In this document: positions 1-7,718 of the stretch, piece by piece | Numbering within the stretch: the first letter of the stretch is position 1 | Layout of the letters: every line of letters starts with the position of its first letter | Assembly: GCA_002419025.1 (NCBI GenBank) | Contig: DIFG01000005.1 | Location: 56,928-112,120 of the forward strand | Direction: 5' to 3' | Origin: Deltaproteobacteria bacterium UBA5754 | GTDB lineage: Bacteria > Desulfobacterota > Dissulfuribacteria > Dissulfuribacterales > UBA5754 | DNA length: 55,193 nucleotides | Made by a program: the position numbers and the translations under genes | Notes under the pieces: model-generated | Database searches by the model: none | What the model saw: the letters and a program-made list of their open reading frames with translations, nothing else | Told to the model about the DNA's origin: nothing

Positions 1-22
1 CTACCAATTCCGCCACTTCGGC
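1..22 (-). tRNA. tRNA-Leu, 5' end only (cut by window edge)
   Basis: Read on the minus strand from position 22 down to 1, the sequence is the acceptor 5' strand and start of the D arm typical of bacterial tRNA-Leu (GCCGAAGTGG followed by CGGAATTGGTAG). The anticodon lies outside the window, so the isoacceptor cannot be stated. Identity rests on resemblance to the very conserved tRNA-Leu 5' end. Confidence 0.8.
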
Positions 23-91
23 ATGGCCTGTATTAAATAGATCAGCCATGTGATTGTCAAGGATCGCAAGAGAAACGAGAGGGGAATCGGC

Positions 92-1057
92 ATGAAGGTC
101 TACAGGGGAATGGATGCCAATTTTGAACCGTTTCACCTCCCTGCGGTGACTGTCGGGAACTTCGACGGGGTGCATCGCGGCCACCAGGCCCTTTTCCAAA
201 AGACGGTCCAACTCGCGGAATCACGGCGGGGGGATGCAGTGGCGGTGACATTCGAGCCCCATCCCATGAAGGTCTTGCGCCCCGCCAACCCTCCCAAGTT
301 GATCTGCGACCTTGAGCACAAGTGCGAACTCATCTCAAGGGCCGGGATCAGCGCGCTCATAGTGATACCCTTCACCCGTGACTTTGCGGCGCGGACTGCA
401 GACGAATTCGTGAAGGGATTCCTTTTCGGCACACTCGGAATGCGGGACCTCGTGGTCGGATACGACTATGCCTGCGGAAAGGACCGACAGGGGAACATCC
501 CCTATCTCATCGCTGCCGGGCGCGAGCTTGGATTCGGAGTGCATGTGGTGCCGCCGATCACTATAGACGGGATGGTTGCGAGCAGCACCAAGGTGAGGGA
601 GCTCGTTTCAGCGGGAAGGATGCGGGATGTGGCGCGCCTGCTCGGCCGGTACTATCAGATACGAGGCGTGGTCCAGGAAGGGAAAAGGCGGGGCGGGCCT
701 GTCATCGGTTTTCCCACTGCCAATCTCCACCTCGACGAGGAGGAACTCGTCCCACGTTCGGGGGTATATGTGGTTCAGGTCATTCACGAGTCCAGGTGTT
801 ATGGAGGGGTCCTCAATATCGGGCGAAATCCCACCTTCGAGGACGACGAAATGTTGCGTGCCGAGGCCCATATCTTCGATTTCAACCGGGATATCTACGG
901 AGATCCCATCAAGATCAATCTCCTCGAGAGGATTCGGGAGGAAAGGCGGTTTCCCGGTCCGGGCGAGCTAGCCCGTCAGATCGCCGAGGACATCGAAGGC
1001 GCAAAGAAGATCCTCTCGTCGGAGGCCGATCTGGAACGGGCCTGCCTAGAGGCATGA
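92..1057 (+). CDS. ribF: Bifunctional riboflavin kinase / FAD synthetase RibF
   Basis: Makes FMN from riboflavin and ATP, then adenylates FMN to FAD, in the cytoplasm. About 321 residues, the usual RibF length. The N-terminal FAD synthetase domain carries the nucleotidyltransferase motif GNFDGVHRGHQ (residues 22-32, HxGH type). The C-terminal riboflavin kinase domain has the GFPTANL motif near residue 210. The reading frame is open further upstream to position 50, but the ATG at 92 is preceded by a purine-rich GAGAGGGG and gives the standard N-terminus, so it is preferred. The gene stands alone between the divergent tRNA-Leu and the convergent ferredoxin gene. Confidence 0.95.
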   Translation: MKVYRGMDANFEPFHLPAVTVGNFDGVHRGHQALFQKTVQLAESRRGDAVAVTFEPHPMKVLRPANPPKLICDLEHKCELISRAGISALIVIPFTRDFAARTADEFVKGFLFGTLGMRDLVVGYDYACGKDRQGNIPYLIAAGRELGFGVHVVPPITIDGMVASSTKVRELVSAGRMRDVARLLGRYYQIRGVVQEGKRRGGPVIGFPTANLHLDEEELVPRSGVYVVQVIHESRCYGGVLNIGRNPTFEDDEMLRAEAHIFDFNRDIYGDPIKINLLERIREERRFPGPGELARQIAEDIEGAKKILSSEADLERACLEA

Positions 1058-1062
1058 CGAAC

Positions 1063-1090
1063 AAAAAAGGGGCTGGTTGAAACCAGCCCC
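1063..1090 (-). terminator. Rho-independent terminator of the ferredoxin gene
   Basis: An 8-10 bp GC-rich hairpin (GGGGCTGG / CCAGCCCC, short loop) is followed on the minus strand by six T residues (the A run at 1063-1068 on the plus strand). The T run is only on this side, so it fits the end of the ferredoxin transcript. The hairpin lies just after the convergent ribF stop and may also help end that transcript. Confidence 0.75.
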
Positions 1091-1116
1091 CTCATGTCTC
1101 GGAAAAGGGAATTTTT

Positions 1117-1302
1117 TTACACTTCTTCGACGGTGATGGCCCCGACCGGACAGACCTCGACGCACGTCTCACAGCCGAGACAGTCTTCGGGTCTAGCTAT
1201 CACAGGCTTTCCATCCTCGAAGTCGTAAACCTGTGCGGGACAGGCGTTCACACATTCTTCATCGCCCTGGCACTTATCATAATCGATTGTGATCTGGAAC
1301 AT
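1117..1302 (-). CDS. Small ferredoxin with Asp in place of one cluster ligand (D. africanus Fd III type)
   Basis: A 61-residue soluble electron carrier. The N-terminal cluster motif reads C11-x2-D14-x2-C17-x3-C21-P, with Asp where the second Cys of a normal CxxCxxCxxxCP motif would be. The C-terminal motif is the complete C41-x2-C44-x2-C47-x3-C51-P. The same Asp14 replacement is known in Desulfovibrio africanus ferredoxin III and Pyrococcus ferredoxin, where that cluster interconverts between [3Fe-4S] and [4Fe-4S]. Length and residue numbering match Fd III as I recall it. A strong AAAGGAGG site precedes the ATG. The gene is monocistronic, with its own promoter (1342-1371) and terminator (1063-1090). 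Its redox partner is not evident from the neighbours. Confidence 0.93.
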   Translation of the reverse strand: MFQITIDYDKCQGDEECVNACPAQVYDFEDGKPVIARPEDCLGCETCVEVCPVGAITVEEV

Positions 1303-1341
1303 GGCTGCCTCCTTTTGAGTTTAATGCAAATTATTTTGTTT

Positions 1342-1371
1342 CTTATAGAACATGGACGCTTTTCTTGTCAA
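1342..1371 (-). promoter_or_regulatory. Sigma-70-type promoter of the ferredoxin gene
   Basis: On the minus strand a consensus -35 TTGACA (1366-1371) is followed after 18 bp by TATAAG (1342-1347), placing transcription start about 35 bases before the ribosome binding site. The inserted repeat at 1407-1539 begins only about 35 bp upstream of the -35 box. Confidence 0.7.
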
Positions 1372-1406
1372 CACGGTTTTTTCAGGAAAGATCCTGACTC
1401 CCATTT

Positions 1407-1539
1407 GATGGTCTCGTAAAAAGTCCCAGACTCGTCATGCCGGACTTGATCCGGCATCCAGAACATATTGAAAACACTGGATTCCGGCCTCCGCCGGAAT
1501 GACGCCAAATTGGAATTTTCGACTTTTTACGAGACCATC
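1407..1539. repeat. MITE-like element with perfect 19-bp terminal inverted repeats
   Basis: The left end GATGGTCTCGTAAAAAGTC (1407-1425) is the exact reverse complement of 1521-1539. The element is flanked by CCATTT on both sides (1401-1406 and 1540-1545), the pattern of a 6-bp target duplication. Inside are two further palindromes: ATGCCGGA/TCCGGCAT (1437-1444, 1450-1457) and ATTCCGGC/GCCGGAAT (1481-1488, 1493-1500). There is no room for a transposase, so movement would need an enzyme supplied in trans. A related copy begins at 55149. It fills much of the 291-bp gap between the ferredoxin start and the sulfotransferase gene. Confidence 0.8.
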
Positions 1540-1593
1540 CCATTTGGGACCTTCGCGCTTTTCGGCGCGCCTTTTCCCCTTTATAGTGACAGA

Positions 1594-2247
1594 ATGCTCA
1601 TTTCCCATCGTTATAACTTCCTCTTTGTCCATATCGCAAAGACCGGGGGGACGAGTGTCCGCTCCGCACTCAACAGGTACCGATTCCGCGATCCCCATTT
1701 CATTCCAATGTCTATCTGCAGCAGGCTAAGCGCCCTTTTCGGCCACCGGCTCGCCTCCAAACTTCCCCGTCATGCCAAGGCCATAGCGGCACGGGAGATG
1801 CTTCCCCGCGAGGTGTTCGAAGGGCTTTTCAAGTTCGCCTTTGTGCGAAATCCCTGGGACCTTCAGGTCAGCTCATGGCATCACATTCAGAGGGAGCGCC
1901 CCCATCTCCTTGATGGTATCGGGGATTTCGAGACCTTTCTCCGATGGAAATTCGATAGGGATAGGCCATACCAGTTCCACATCGACACATCCATCGAGCT
2001 CCAGTCCGACTACCTCGTTGACCTTCATGGGAACGTCATTGTGGACTTCATCGGGCGATACGAAAGGCTCGAGGAGGACTTCGAAGAGGTCTGCAGAAAG
2101 ATAGGTATCCCTGCGCCAAGGCTCCCAGAAAAGAGGCGCGCCCGGAACAGAAGGGATTATCGTTCATATTACACGTGCGAGACCGCCGAACTCATCGCAC
2201 GCCATTTTGCGCGGGATATCGAGATGTTCGGTTATTCCTTCGACTGA
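1594..2247 (+). CDS. Sulfotransferase family 2-like protein
   Basis: Predicted to transfer sulfate from PAPS to a carbohydrate or other acceptor. 217 residues from the ATG at 1594. The PAPS 5'-phosphosulfate loop is visible as HIAKTGGTS (K16), and the 3'-phosphate motif as FVRNPWDLQVSS (R85, Ser93-94). The frame is open further upstream, but that part lies inside the inserted repeat, so the internal ATG in front of the PAPS motif is chosen; its ribosome binding site is weak. The 3' end overlaps the convergent deacetylase by 16 bp. With the deacetylase and two glycosyltransferases next door, sulfation of a surface polysaccharide is a reasonable inference; the acceptor is unknown. Confidence 0.8.
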   Translation: MLISHRYNFLFVHIAKTGGTSVRSALNRYRFRDPHFIPMSICSRLSALFGHRLASKLPRHAKAIAAREMLPREVFEGLFKFAFVRNPWDLQVSSWHHIQRERPHLLDGIGDFETFLRWKFDRDRPYQFHIDTSIELQSDYLVDLHGNVIVDFIGRYERLEEDFEEVCRKIGIPAPRLPEKRRARNRRDYRSYYTCETAELIARHFARDIEMFGYSFD

Positions 2248-3011
2248 CCCGGGTCGCCACTGACATGTTTTCCAGGGACTTGAAGGGGCGGCGTCTTTCT
2301 GCGGTCCTTGAAAAGGAGTTTCCAAAGGAATCCCGCCAGGCTGTCCCCGTAAGAGATGGCCTTTCTCGGGAGTTGGAAAGGGTCTTCGCCCGAAAGGGCG
2401 GCCCCTCTGACACAGGTGACCGCTGAGGCATAGCCGGCCTTTCTGGCCATTGCCACCGCCGCCTCGTCGTGGCTTCCATAGGGAAAGCAGAAGTGGCGGA
2501 TCGGGATTCCGAGGAGGGATTCGAGGTCCGTTTTGCTCTGGACGATTTCCCTGTGAAGGGTCTTCCGATCAAGGCCGGAAAGCCTCATATGACACATACC
2601 ATGGGAGCCGAAGGTGATGCCTTCCCGTACAAGGCCGAGGATCCTCTCTCTATCCATGAGGGGAGGGGGCGGCCTGCCGTCTGCCGCAAACCATTCGGCC
2701 CGTTTTCCCACGAGCCCTGAGACGAGATAGACGATCGCCGGAAATCGGTGGTGTTTGAGGACAGGAAAGGCGTGTTCGTAAAAGTTTTCGCAGCCGTCGT
2801 CAAAGGTGATGACAACGGCCCGTTGCGGTACTGGTCTTCCACCGGCAAGGGCGTCGAGGGCGTCGTCTAATGGGAGCACCGGGCATCGGAGACGGCTTAG
2901 AAGGGCCATCTGGGCCGCAAATCGCCGACGAAGGCAGTAAGTGGAACGGTGGGCCTTCATGGGTGGGAAATCGCCCACCTGATGATACATGAGGATGGAG
3001 ATCCCCTTCAC
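2232..3011 (-). CDS. Polysaccharide deacetylase family protein (CE4)
   Basis: A 259-residue NodB-fold enzyme, expected to remove acetyl groups from N-acetylated sugars using a divalent metal. Visible motifs are TFDDG (D71, D72; motif 1), H137-x3-H141 (motif 2 metal ligands) and FPYG near residue 185. No clear signal peptide is seen, although the start MKGISILMYHQV is hydrophobic and is the common first strand of the family. It overlaps the upstream glycosyltransferase by the 4-base ATGA, so the two are translationally coupled. Its exact glycan substrate cannot be told from the sequence. Confidence 0.88.
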   Translation of the reverse strand: MKGISILMYHQVGDFPPMKAHRSTYCLRRRFAAQMALLSRLRCPVLPLDDALDALAGGRPVPQRAVVITFDDGCENFYEHAFPVLKHHRFPAIVYLVSGLVGKRAEWFAADGRPPPPLMDRERILGLVREGITFGSHGMCHMRLSGLDRKTLHREIVQSKTDLESLLGIPIRHFCFPYGSHDEAAVAMARKAGYASAVTCVRGAALSGEDPFQLPRKAISYGDSLAGFLWKLLFKDRRKTPPLQVPGKHVSGDPGQSKE

Positions 3012-4093
3012 AGGTCCCTCTGTGCAGGCACCGACATGAGCCTTTCATAGAGTTTCACATACCGGCGGACGATCGCCTCCCGGCTGAACTCTTTCCTGAC
3101 CTTTTCGCTTCCCCGATGCGCAATCCGCGCGGCAAGCGTTGGGTCTTCCAGGACCGAAACGATCCCACGGCCTAGTGCTGCTGGGTCCCTGCAGGGCACC
3201 TGCCATGCGTCCTCTCCGTGGCAGGTAATCTCAACAGCCCCACGGAACCGGGTGGTGACGAGGGGTTTTCCCGCAGCCCAGGCCTCGAGGATCACATTCC
3301 CGAAGGTCTCCTGTTCATGGGACGGAAAGACCACGAGGTCGGCGGCCTGGAAAAAGGGCTCGGGTTCAGTCTGCCACCCAGTCCAGACGGTCCTGTCTTC
3401 GATCCCGAGGGCCCTGGCCTGTGCCTTCAGGGATGCCCCAAGGGGTCCGTCCCCCAGAAGGAGGAGCCAGGGACGCCTTCCTTTGATCCGTTGGGGGATG
3501 TGCGAAAAGGCCTCCAGGAGCCCGGCGTGCCCCTTGACCTCGATGAATCGTCCGGCAGTCATGAGAACGATCGCATCTCCGGGGATCCCGAACGATAGCC
3601 TGAGGGAGTTGATCTCGTCTTTCGCTTTAGATTGCGGGATATCTATGAAGTTTCCGATGAGATAAACCCGATCGGCGGGAAAGCCGTTCTCAACGAGATA
3701 GTCGCCAAGGCCCCGTGTATTGACGATCCATGCATGGGCGTGGCGGTAGCCTGCGAGTTTGTAATACCCACCGAGGCGTGCGATGTGGACTGGGCCATGT
3801 CCCCGTTCCTGTCGGGTGAGCCGGGTCGCCCGGCCCATGTAGGTCTGGACCACGTCGGGCCTGAGTTTCTTGATCGTCCTGGAGACGGCCAGACGGGAAA
3901 AGGGGTCCCAGACGGTGCGCAGAGGGAGTTCCACGGTCGGGACCACGTCTCTTGCCGCACCGGCCACCTCGCTTCCCCTCCTCACAATGGCAGTCACCTC
4001 GACCCCATGCGTCGCCAATGCGGAGACGAGGCGGAGGAAAAAACGTTCCGCCCCCCCAAGGGTCTTGCTTCCGATGATGTGGACGGCCTTCAT
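3008..4093 (-). CDS. Glycosyltransferase family 4 (GT-B fold)
   Basis: About 361 residues. The N-terminus MKAVHIIGSKTLGGAERF is the typical acceptor-domain start with the glycine loop. The C-terminal donor-binding domain has the EX7E-type motif within ETFGNVILEAWAAGKPLV near residue 280. The frame is open to 4156, but the ATG at 4093 gives the standard GT4 start. The 3' end overlaps the deacetylase gene by ATGA. A role in building a lipopolysaccharide or exopolysaccharide is inferred from the neighbours; sugar and linkage are unknown. Confidence 0.88.
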   Translation of the reverse strand: MKAVHIIGSKTLGGAERFFLRLVSALATHGVEVTAIVRRGSEVAGAARDVVPTVELPLRTVWDPFSRLAVSRTIKKLRPDVVQTYMGRATRLTRQERGHGPVHIARLGGYYKLAGYRHAHAWIVNTRGLGDYLVENGFPADRVYLIGNFIDIPQSKAKDEINSLRLSFGIPGDAIVLMTAGRFIEVKGHAGLLEAFSHIPQRIKGRRPWLLLLGDGPLGASLKAQARALGIEDRTVWTGWQTEPEPFFQAADLVVFPSHEQETFGNVILEAWAAGKPLVTTRFRGAVEITCHGEDAWQVPCRDPAALGRGIVSVLEDPTLAARIAHRGSEKVRKEFSREAIVRRYVKLYERLMSVPAQRDL

Positions 4094-4224
4094 CAAGATT
4101 CCATAGGGGAACGTGTGGTCAGGATAGGGATCAAAAACGGTTCCGGATGACCACATCCTCTCATGGGGCAGAAGTCATGACCCATAGCCTTAACCTGGCC
4201 TCTGCAGGAGGGTTTCCGCGTCCT

Positions 4225-5034
4225 TCATGGAATGCGTGGCAGTCCTGGGCGCAGGGCGTGTTTAAGAAAATACCGAGACATGCTCGCCGCATGCCATCGC
4301 ATGTGCCGTGGATCGTGTCGGCTGGCGCGCCGGGCGGCGTGCACGACGCATGCGTCCGGGCAGAGCATCACCCGCCGTCCGGACCTCCAGAGACGGGTGC
4401 ACAGGTCCACGTCTTCGTAATAAAGGTAAAAACCCTCGTCGAAGCCCCCTATCGAGCTGAAATCTTTTCCGCGCACCAGCATGAACATGCCGGCCACCCA
4501 GGGGGCCGAACGCGGCGGATCCCCGAGGGAGAATCGCAGGCGTCCGTCATGGATCCCGCAGGCCTTCATGGCCAGACCCAAGATGGACGGAAAGCGCCGC
4601 GCGCTGTCTTCCAGGGATCCATGGGGAGCTACAACCGCAGGGGCGCACAGGCCGACTTGTTCGTCATTCATGCAGGACATGAGTACGGGAAAAGGGTTGT
4701 CGCAAAGTCGGACGTCGGGATTCAGAACCAAAAAAAACGGCGTTCGTACACGTAGAAAGGCCGTGTTATGATTGGCTCCGAACCCTTTAGGGCGCGTGTT
4801 GTCAAGCACGGTCAGGCGTTTCTGCGACCACCGGCCGTGATCCGGCTCGGGGATGTTTCGGGTGAGGATGATGTCCGCTATCTCGGGGCAGCGGGAGAGA
4901 TCCTCTATCAGGCCGGGAAGCAGGGAGGTGTGCCCATGGCTGACGATGGACACAGTGACGGATCCCTCGGAATTTCTAATCGGCATGGGCGAGTCGAATT
5001 TTTTCAGCGTCAGAGTGCATTGGAGAGGCCTCAT
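4225..5034 (-). CDS. Glycosyltransferase family 2 (GT-A fold, rhamnosyltransferase-like)
   Basis: 269 residues. The N-terminal SIVSHGH segment opens the nucleotide-sugar domain and LNPDVRL provides the DxD-like region. An EDVDLCTRLW segment is the ED acceptor-side motif usual in WbbL/RfbF-like enzymes. Start is uncertain between 5034 and an internal ATG at 4986; neither has a strong ribosome binding site. It follows alaS by 19 bp on the same strand and is separated from the GT4 gene by about 130 bp, so it may be read from the alaS transcript. Confidence 0.85.
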   Translation of the reverse strand: MRPLQCTLTLKKFDSPMPIRNSEGSVTVSIVSHGHTSLLPGLIEDLSRCPEIADIILTRNIPEPDHGRWSQKRLTVLDNTRPKGFGANHNTAFLRVRTPFFLVLNPDVRLCDNPFPVLMSCMNDEQVGLCAPAVVAPHGSLEDSARRFPSILGLAMKACGIHDGRLRFSLGDPPRSAPWVAGMFMLVRGKDFSSIGGFDEGFYLYYEDVDLCTRLWRSGRRVMLCPDACVVHAARRASRHDPRHMRWHAASMSRYFLKHALRPGLPRIP

Positions 5035-5053
5035 GTTCTGTATGCGGCAGGCG

Positions 5054-7714
5054 TCAGCCGGCGAGGATCTCCTCTATGACGGCAGGGACGGAAGCAATAG
5101 CTTTTGCAAGTTTTTCCCCTTCCGGTCCTCCAGCCTGGGCAAAGTCGGGACGGCCTCCGCCGCTTCCCCCCACGATGCGGGCCAGGCGTTTCATGAGCCC
5201 GCCCGCATGGATCCGTGAGACGAGATCCTTGCTCACTGAGGCCACGAGCAGGGCCTTTCCGTCCGCTGCGGCCCCGAGGACCGCGATTCCGGTTCCGAGG
5301 TGGTCCCGGACGCGGTCCGCGGTCTCGCGAAGGATCTTGGGATCACCGGCATCGAGGGTACTGGCCACGATCCGGATCCCGCGGACGATCCGGGCGGAGG
5401 TGACCGCGGCCTCGATGTCGAACCAGGCGGTCCGGGTAATGGCCTTTTCCAGTTCCTTTTCCAGTTCCTTGACCCGTTCCCTAAGGCGGGCGACTCTGGG
5501 GACCACCTCGGAACGCGGGCATTTGAGCCCGGCGGCGAGCTCCGCCCATTCCCGATCCTGAGCGTGGACCGCCTCCAGGGCGACCCGTCCGGTTACAGCC
5601 TCTATCCGGCGGACACCTGCCTGGATGCCTGATTCGGCAAAGATGCGAAAGAGACCGATCCCGCCCGTCTGTCGCATGTGGGTCCCGCCGCAGAGCTCCA
5701 TGCTGAAGCCGGGGATCGAGACGACCCGGACGCGTTCGCCGTATTTTTCCCCGAACAGGGCTATGGCCCCCTGCTTCATGGCCTCGTCACGTGAGAGGAC
5801 CTCGGTGACGACCGGGCGGTTGGCCCGGATTCCGCGGTTGACGATCTCCTCGACCCGGTGGATCTCCTCGAGGCCGAGGGCCGTGAGGTGGGTGAAGTCG
5901 AAGCGGAGGCGCTGGGGCCCCACGGACGAACCGGCCTGTTTCACGTGGTCTCCAAGGACCTCCCTGAGGGCCGCATGGAGGAGATGTGTGGCAGTATGGT
6001 TGCGGGCGGTGTCAAGTCTCCTGCCTTCAAGGACCCGAAGCTCCGCCTCTTCGCCCGTTCGAAGTTCACCCTTCACCACTTCAACGATGTGGACGATGAG
6101 ATCCCCCTTTTTGACCGTATCATGGACGACAGCGCTGCCGCCGAGGGAGACGATCTCTCCCATGTCTCCAACCTGACCGCCGGATTCGGGGTAAAAGGGG
6201 GTCTTGGATGCCACGAGCTCCCCTTTCCATCCAGTGACCGCCTTGTCGACGGGCTGACCGCCGTCCGCCACGAGGGCCATGATCTCTGATCGGGCCTGGA
6301 GGGTCTCGTAGCCGACGAATTCCGCGCCGATGCCCTCTTCCGCGAGCCTTTGGTAGACCTCAGGGATCTCCTCCAAAGTCGTTTGGCGGTGCGCGCTCCT
6401 GGACCTCGCCTTCTGTTCGGCCATGGCCCTTTCGAATCCCTCCCGGTCGAGCCCCAGACCTTCCTCCCGGGCCACGTCCTGGACGATATCCACGGGGAAT
6501 CCGTACGTGTCATAGAGCCTGAAGGCGAATGCACCGGGGATGACGGGCGAGGAGACCCCAGGGGCGCGCAGACGGGCGATCTCTTCTTCGAGGAGGCGGA
6601 GTCCGAACTCGAGGGTCTCCCGAAAGCGGGTCTCTTCATGGGAGATCATTTTTTCTATGGCGCTCTGGGAGGCGGCAAGCTCAGGATAGACGTTCGACAT
6701 GAGACGAACCACCTCCAGGGAGACCTTTGCGAGAAACGGTCTTTCGAGGCCGAGGACCCGTCCGTACCGCACGGCCCGTCGCATGATCCGTCTCAAAACG
6801 TATCCCCTGCCTTCGTTTGAGGGGACGACCCCGTCGGCCACGAGAAAGGCAGCGGCCCGGGCGTGATCCGCGATCACCCGCATGGCAACGGCGTCCCGGC
6901 CGCCCGCTGCGTAAGACCTACCGGATAGCCTCTCCACTGCCTCGGTCAGGGGCCTGAATGCGTCAATGTCGAAGTTGTTGGTCTTTCCCTGGCAGACCGC
7001 TGCGATCCGCTCGAGGCCCATGCCGGTGTCGATGCTTTTTCTGGGCAGGGGGGAGATGGCCCCGGATTCGTCCCGGAAGAACTGCATGAAGACCAGGTTC
7101 CAGATCTCGAGATATCGGTCGCAGTCGCAACCGACTGCGCAGTCCGGGGAGCCGCAGCCTGTCTCCGGTCCCTGGTCGTAGATGATCTCGGAGCAGGGTC
7201 CGCAGGGGCCGGTGTCGCCCATGGCCCAGAAATTGTCCTTTTCTCCGAGCCTGACGATGCGCTCCGTCGGGACGCCTGCTACATTCATCCAGAGGGCCGC
7301 GGCCTCGTCGTCGTCCTGAAAGACCGTGACCCAGAGCCTCTCAGGCGGGAGTTCGAGGACCCGGGTCAGGAATTCCCATGAGTAGGAGATGGCCTCCCGC
7401 TTGAAATAGTCCCCGAAGGAAAAGTTTCCGAGCATCTCGAAGAAGGTGTGATGCCGGGCGGTGTATCCCACGTTCTCGAGGTCGTTGTGTTTCCCCCCGG
7501 CCCGGACGCACTTCTGGCAGGAGGCGGCCCGGGAATAAGGCCGGTGTTCGTCACCAAGGAAGACGTGTTTGAACTGGACCATCCCTGCGTTCGTGAAGAG
7601 GAGGGTTGGGTCGTCGTGGGGGACAAGGGATGAACTCGGCACGATCTCGTGTCCTCGCCCGGCGAAGAATTCGAGGAAGAGGCGCCTTATTTCGGAAGAT
7701 AAGAGGGGTCGCAC
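5054..7714 (-). CDS. alaS: Alanyl-tRNA synthetase
   Basis: Charges tRNA-Ala. About 886 residues from a GTG at 7714, close to the usual 870-880. Class II catalytic domain starts SSEIRRLFLEFF with the TNAGMVQFK segment (motif 2 region). The editing domain carries HTATHLLH and CGGTHM zinc-type motifs. The C-terminal part ends in the glycine-rich C-Ala region (VGGSGGGRPDFAQAGG). The frame is open far upstream to 7867, but that stretch overlaps recA and reads as low-complexity; the GTG lies 4 bases after the recA stop with GAGG nearby. recA-alaS adjacency is common in bacteria. Confidence 0.96.
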   Translation of the reverse strand: MRPLLSSEIRRLFLEFFAGRGHEIVPSSSLVPHDDPTLLFTNAGMVQFKHVFLGDEHRPYSRAASCQKCVRAGGKHNDLENVGYTARHHTFFEMLGNFSFGDYFKREAISYSWEFLTRVLELPPERLWVTVFQDDDEAAALWMNVAGVPTERIVRLGEKDNFWAMGDTGPCGPCSEIIYDQGPETGCGSPDCAVGCDCDRYLEIWNLVFMQFFRDESGAISPLPRKSIDTGMGLERIAAVCQGKTNNFDIDAFRPLTEAVERLSGRSYAAGGRDAVAMRVIADHARAAAFLVADGVVPSNEGRGYVLRRIMRRAVRYGRVLGLERPFLAKVSLEVVRLMSNVYPELAASQSAIEKMISHEETRFRETLEFGLRLLEEEIARLRAPGVSSPVIPGAFAFRLYDTYGFPVDIVQDVAREEGLGLDREGFERAMAEQKARSRSAHRQTTLEEIPEVYQRLAEEGIGAEFVGYETLQARSEIMALVADGGQPVDKAVTGWKGELVASKTPFYPESGGQVGDMGEIVSLGGSAVVHDTVKKGDLIVHIVEVVKGELRTGEEAELRVLEGRRLDTARNHTATHLLHAALREVLGDHVKQAGSSVGPQRLRFDFTHLTALGLEEIHRVEEIVNRGIRANRPVVTEVLSRDEAMKQGAIALFGEKYGERVRVVSIPGFSMELCGGTHMRQTGGIGLFRIFAESGIQAGVRRIEAVTGRVALEAVHAQDREWAELAAGLKCPRSEVVPRVARLRERVKELEKELEKAITRTAWFDIEAAVTSARIVRGIRIVASTLDAGDPKILRETADRVRDHLGTGIAVLGAAADGKALLVASVSKDLVSRIHAGGLMKRLARIVGGSGGGRPDFAQAGGPEGEKLAKAIASVPAVIEEILAG

Positions 7715-7718
7715 TGTC

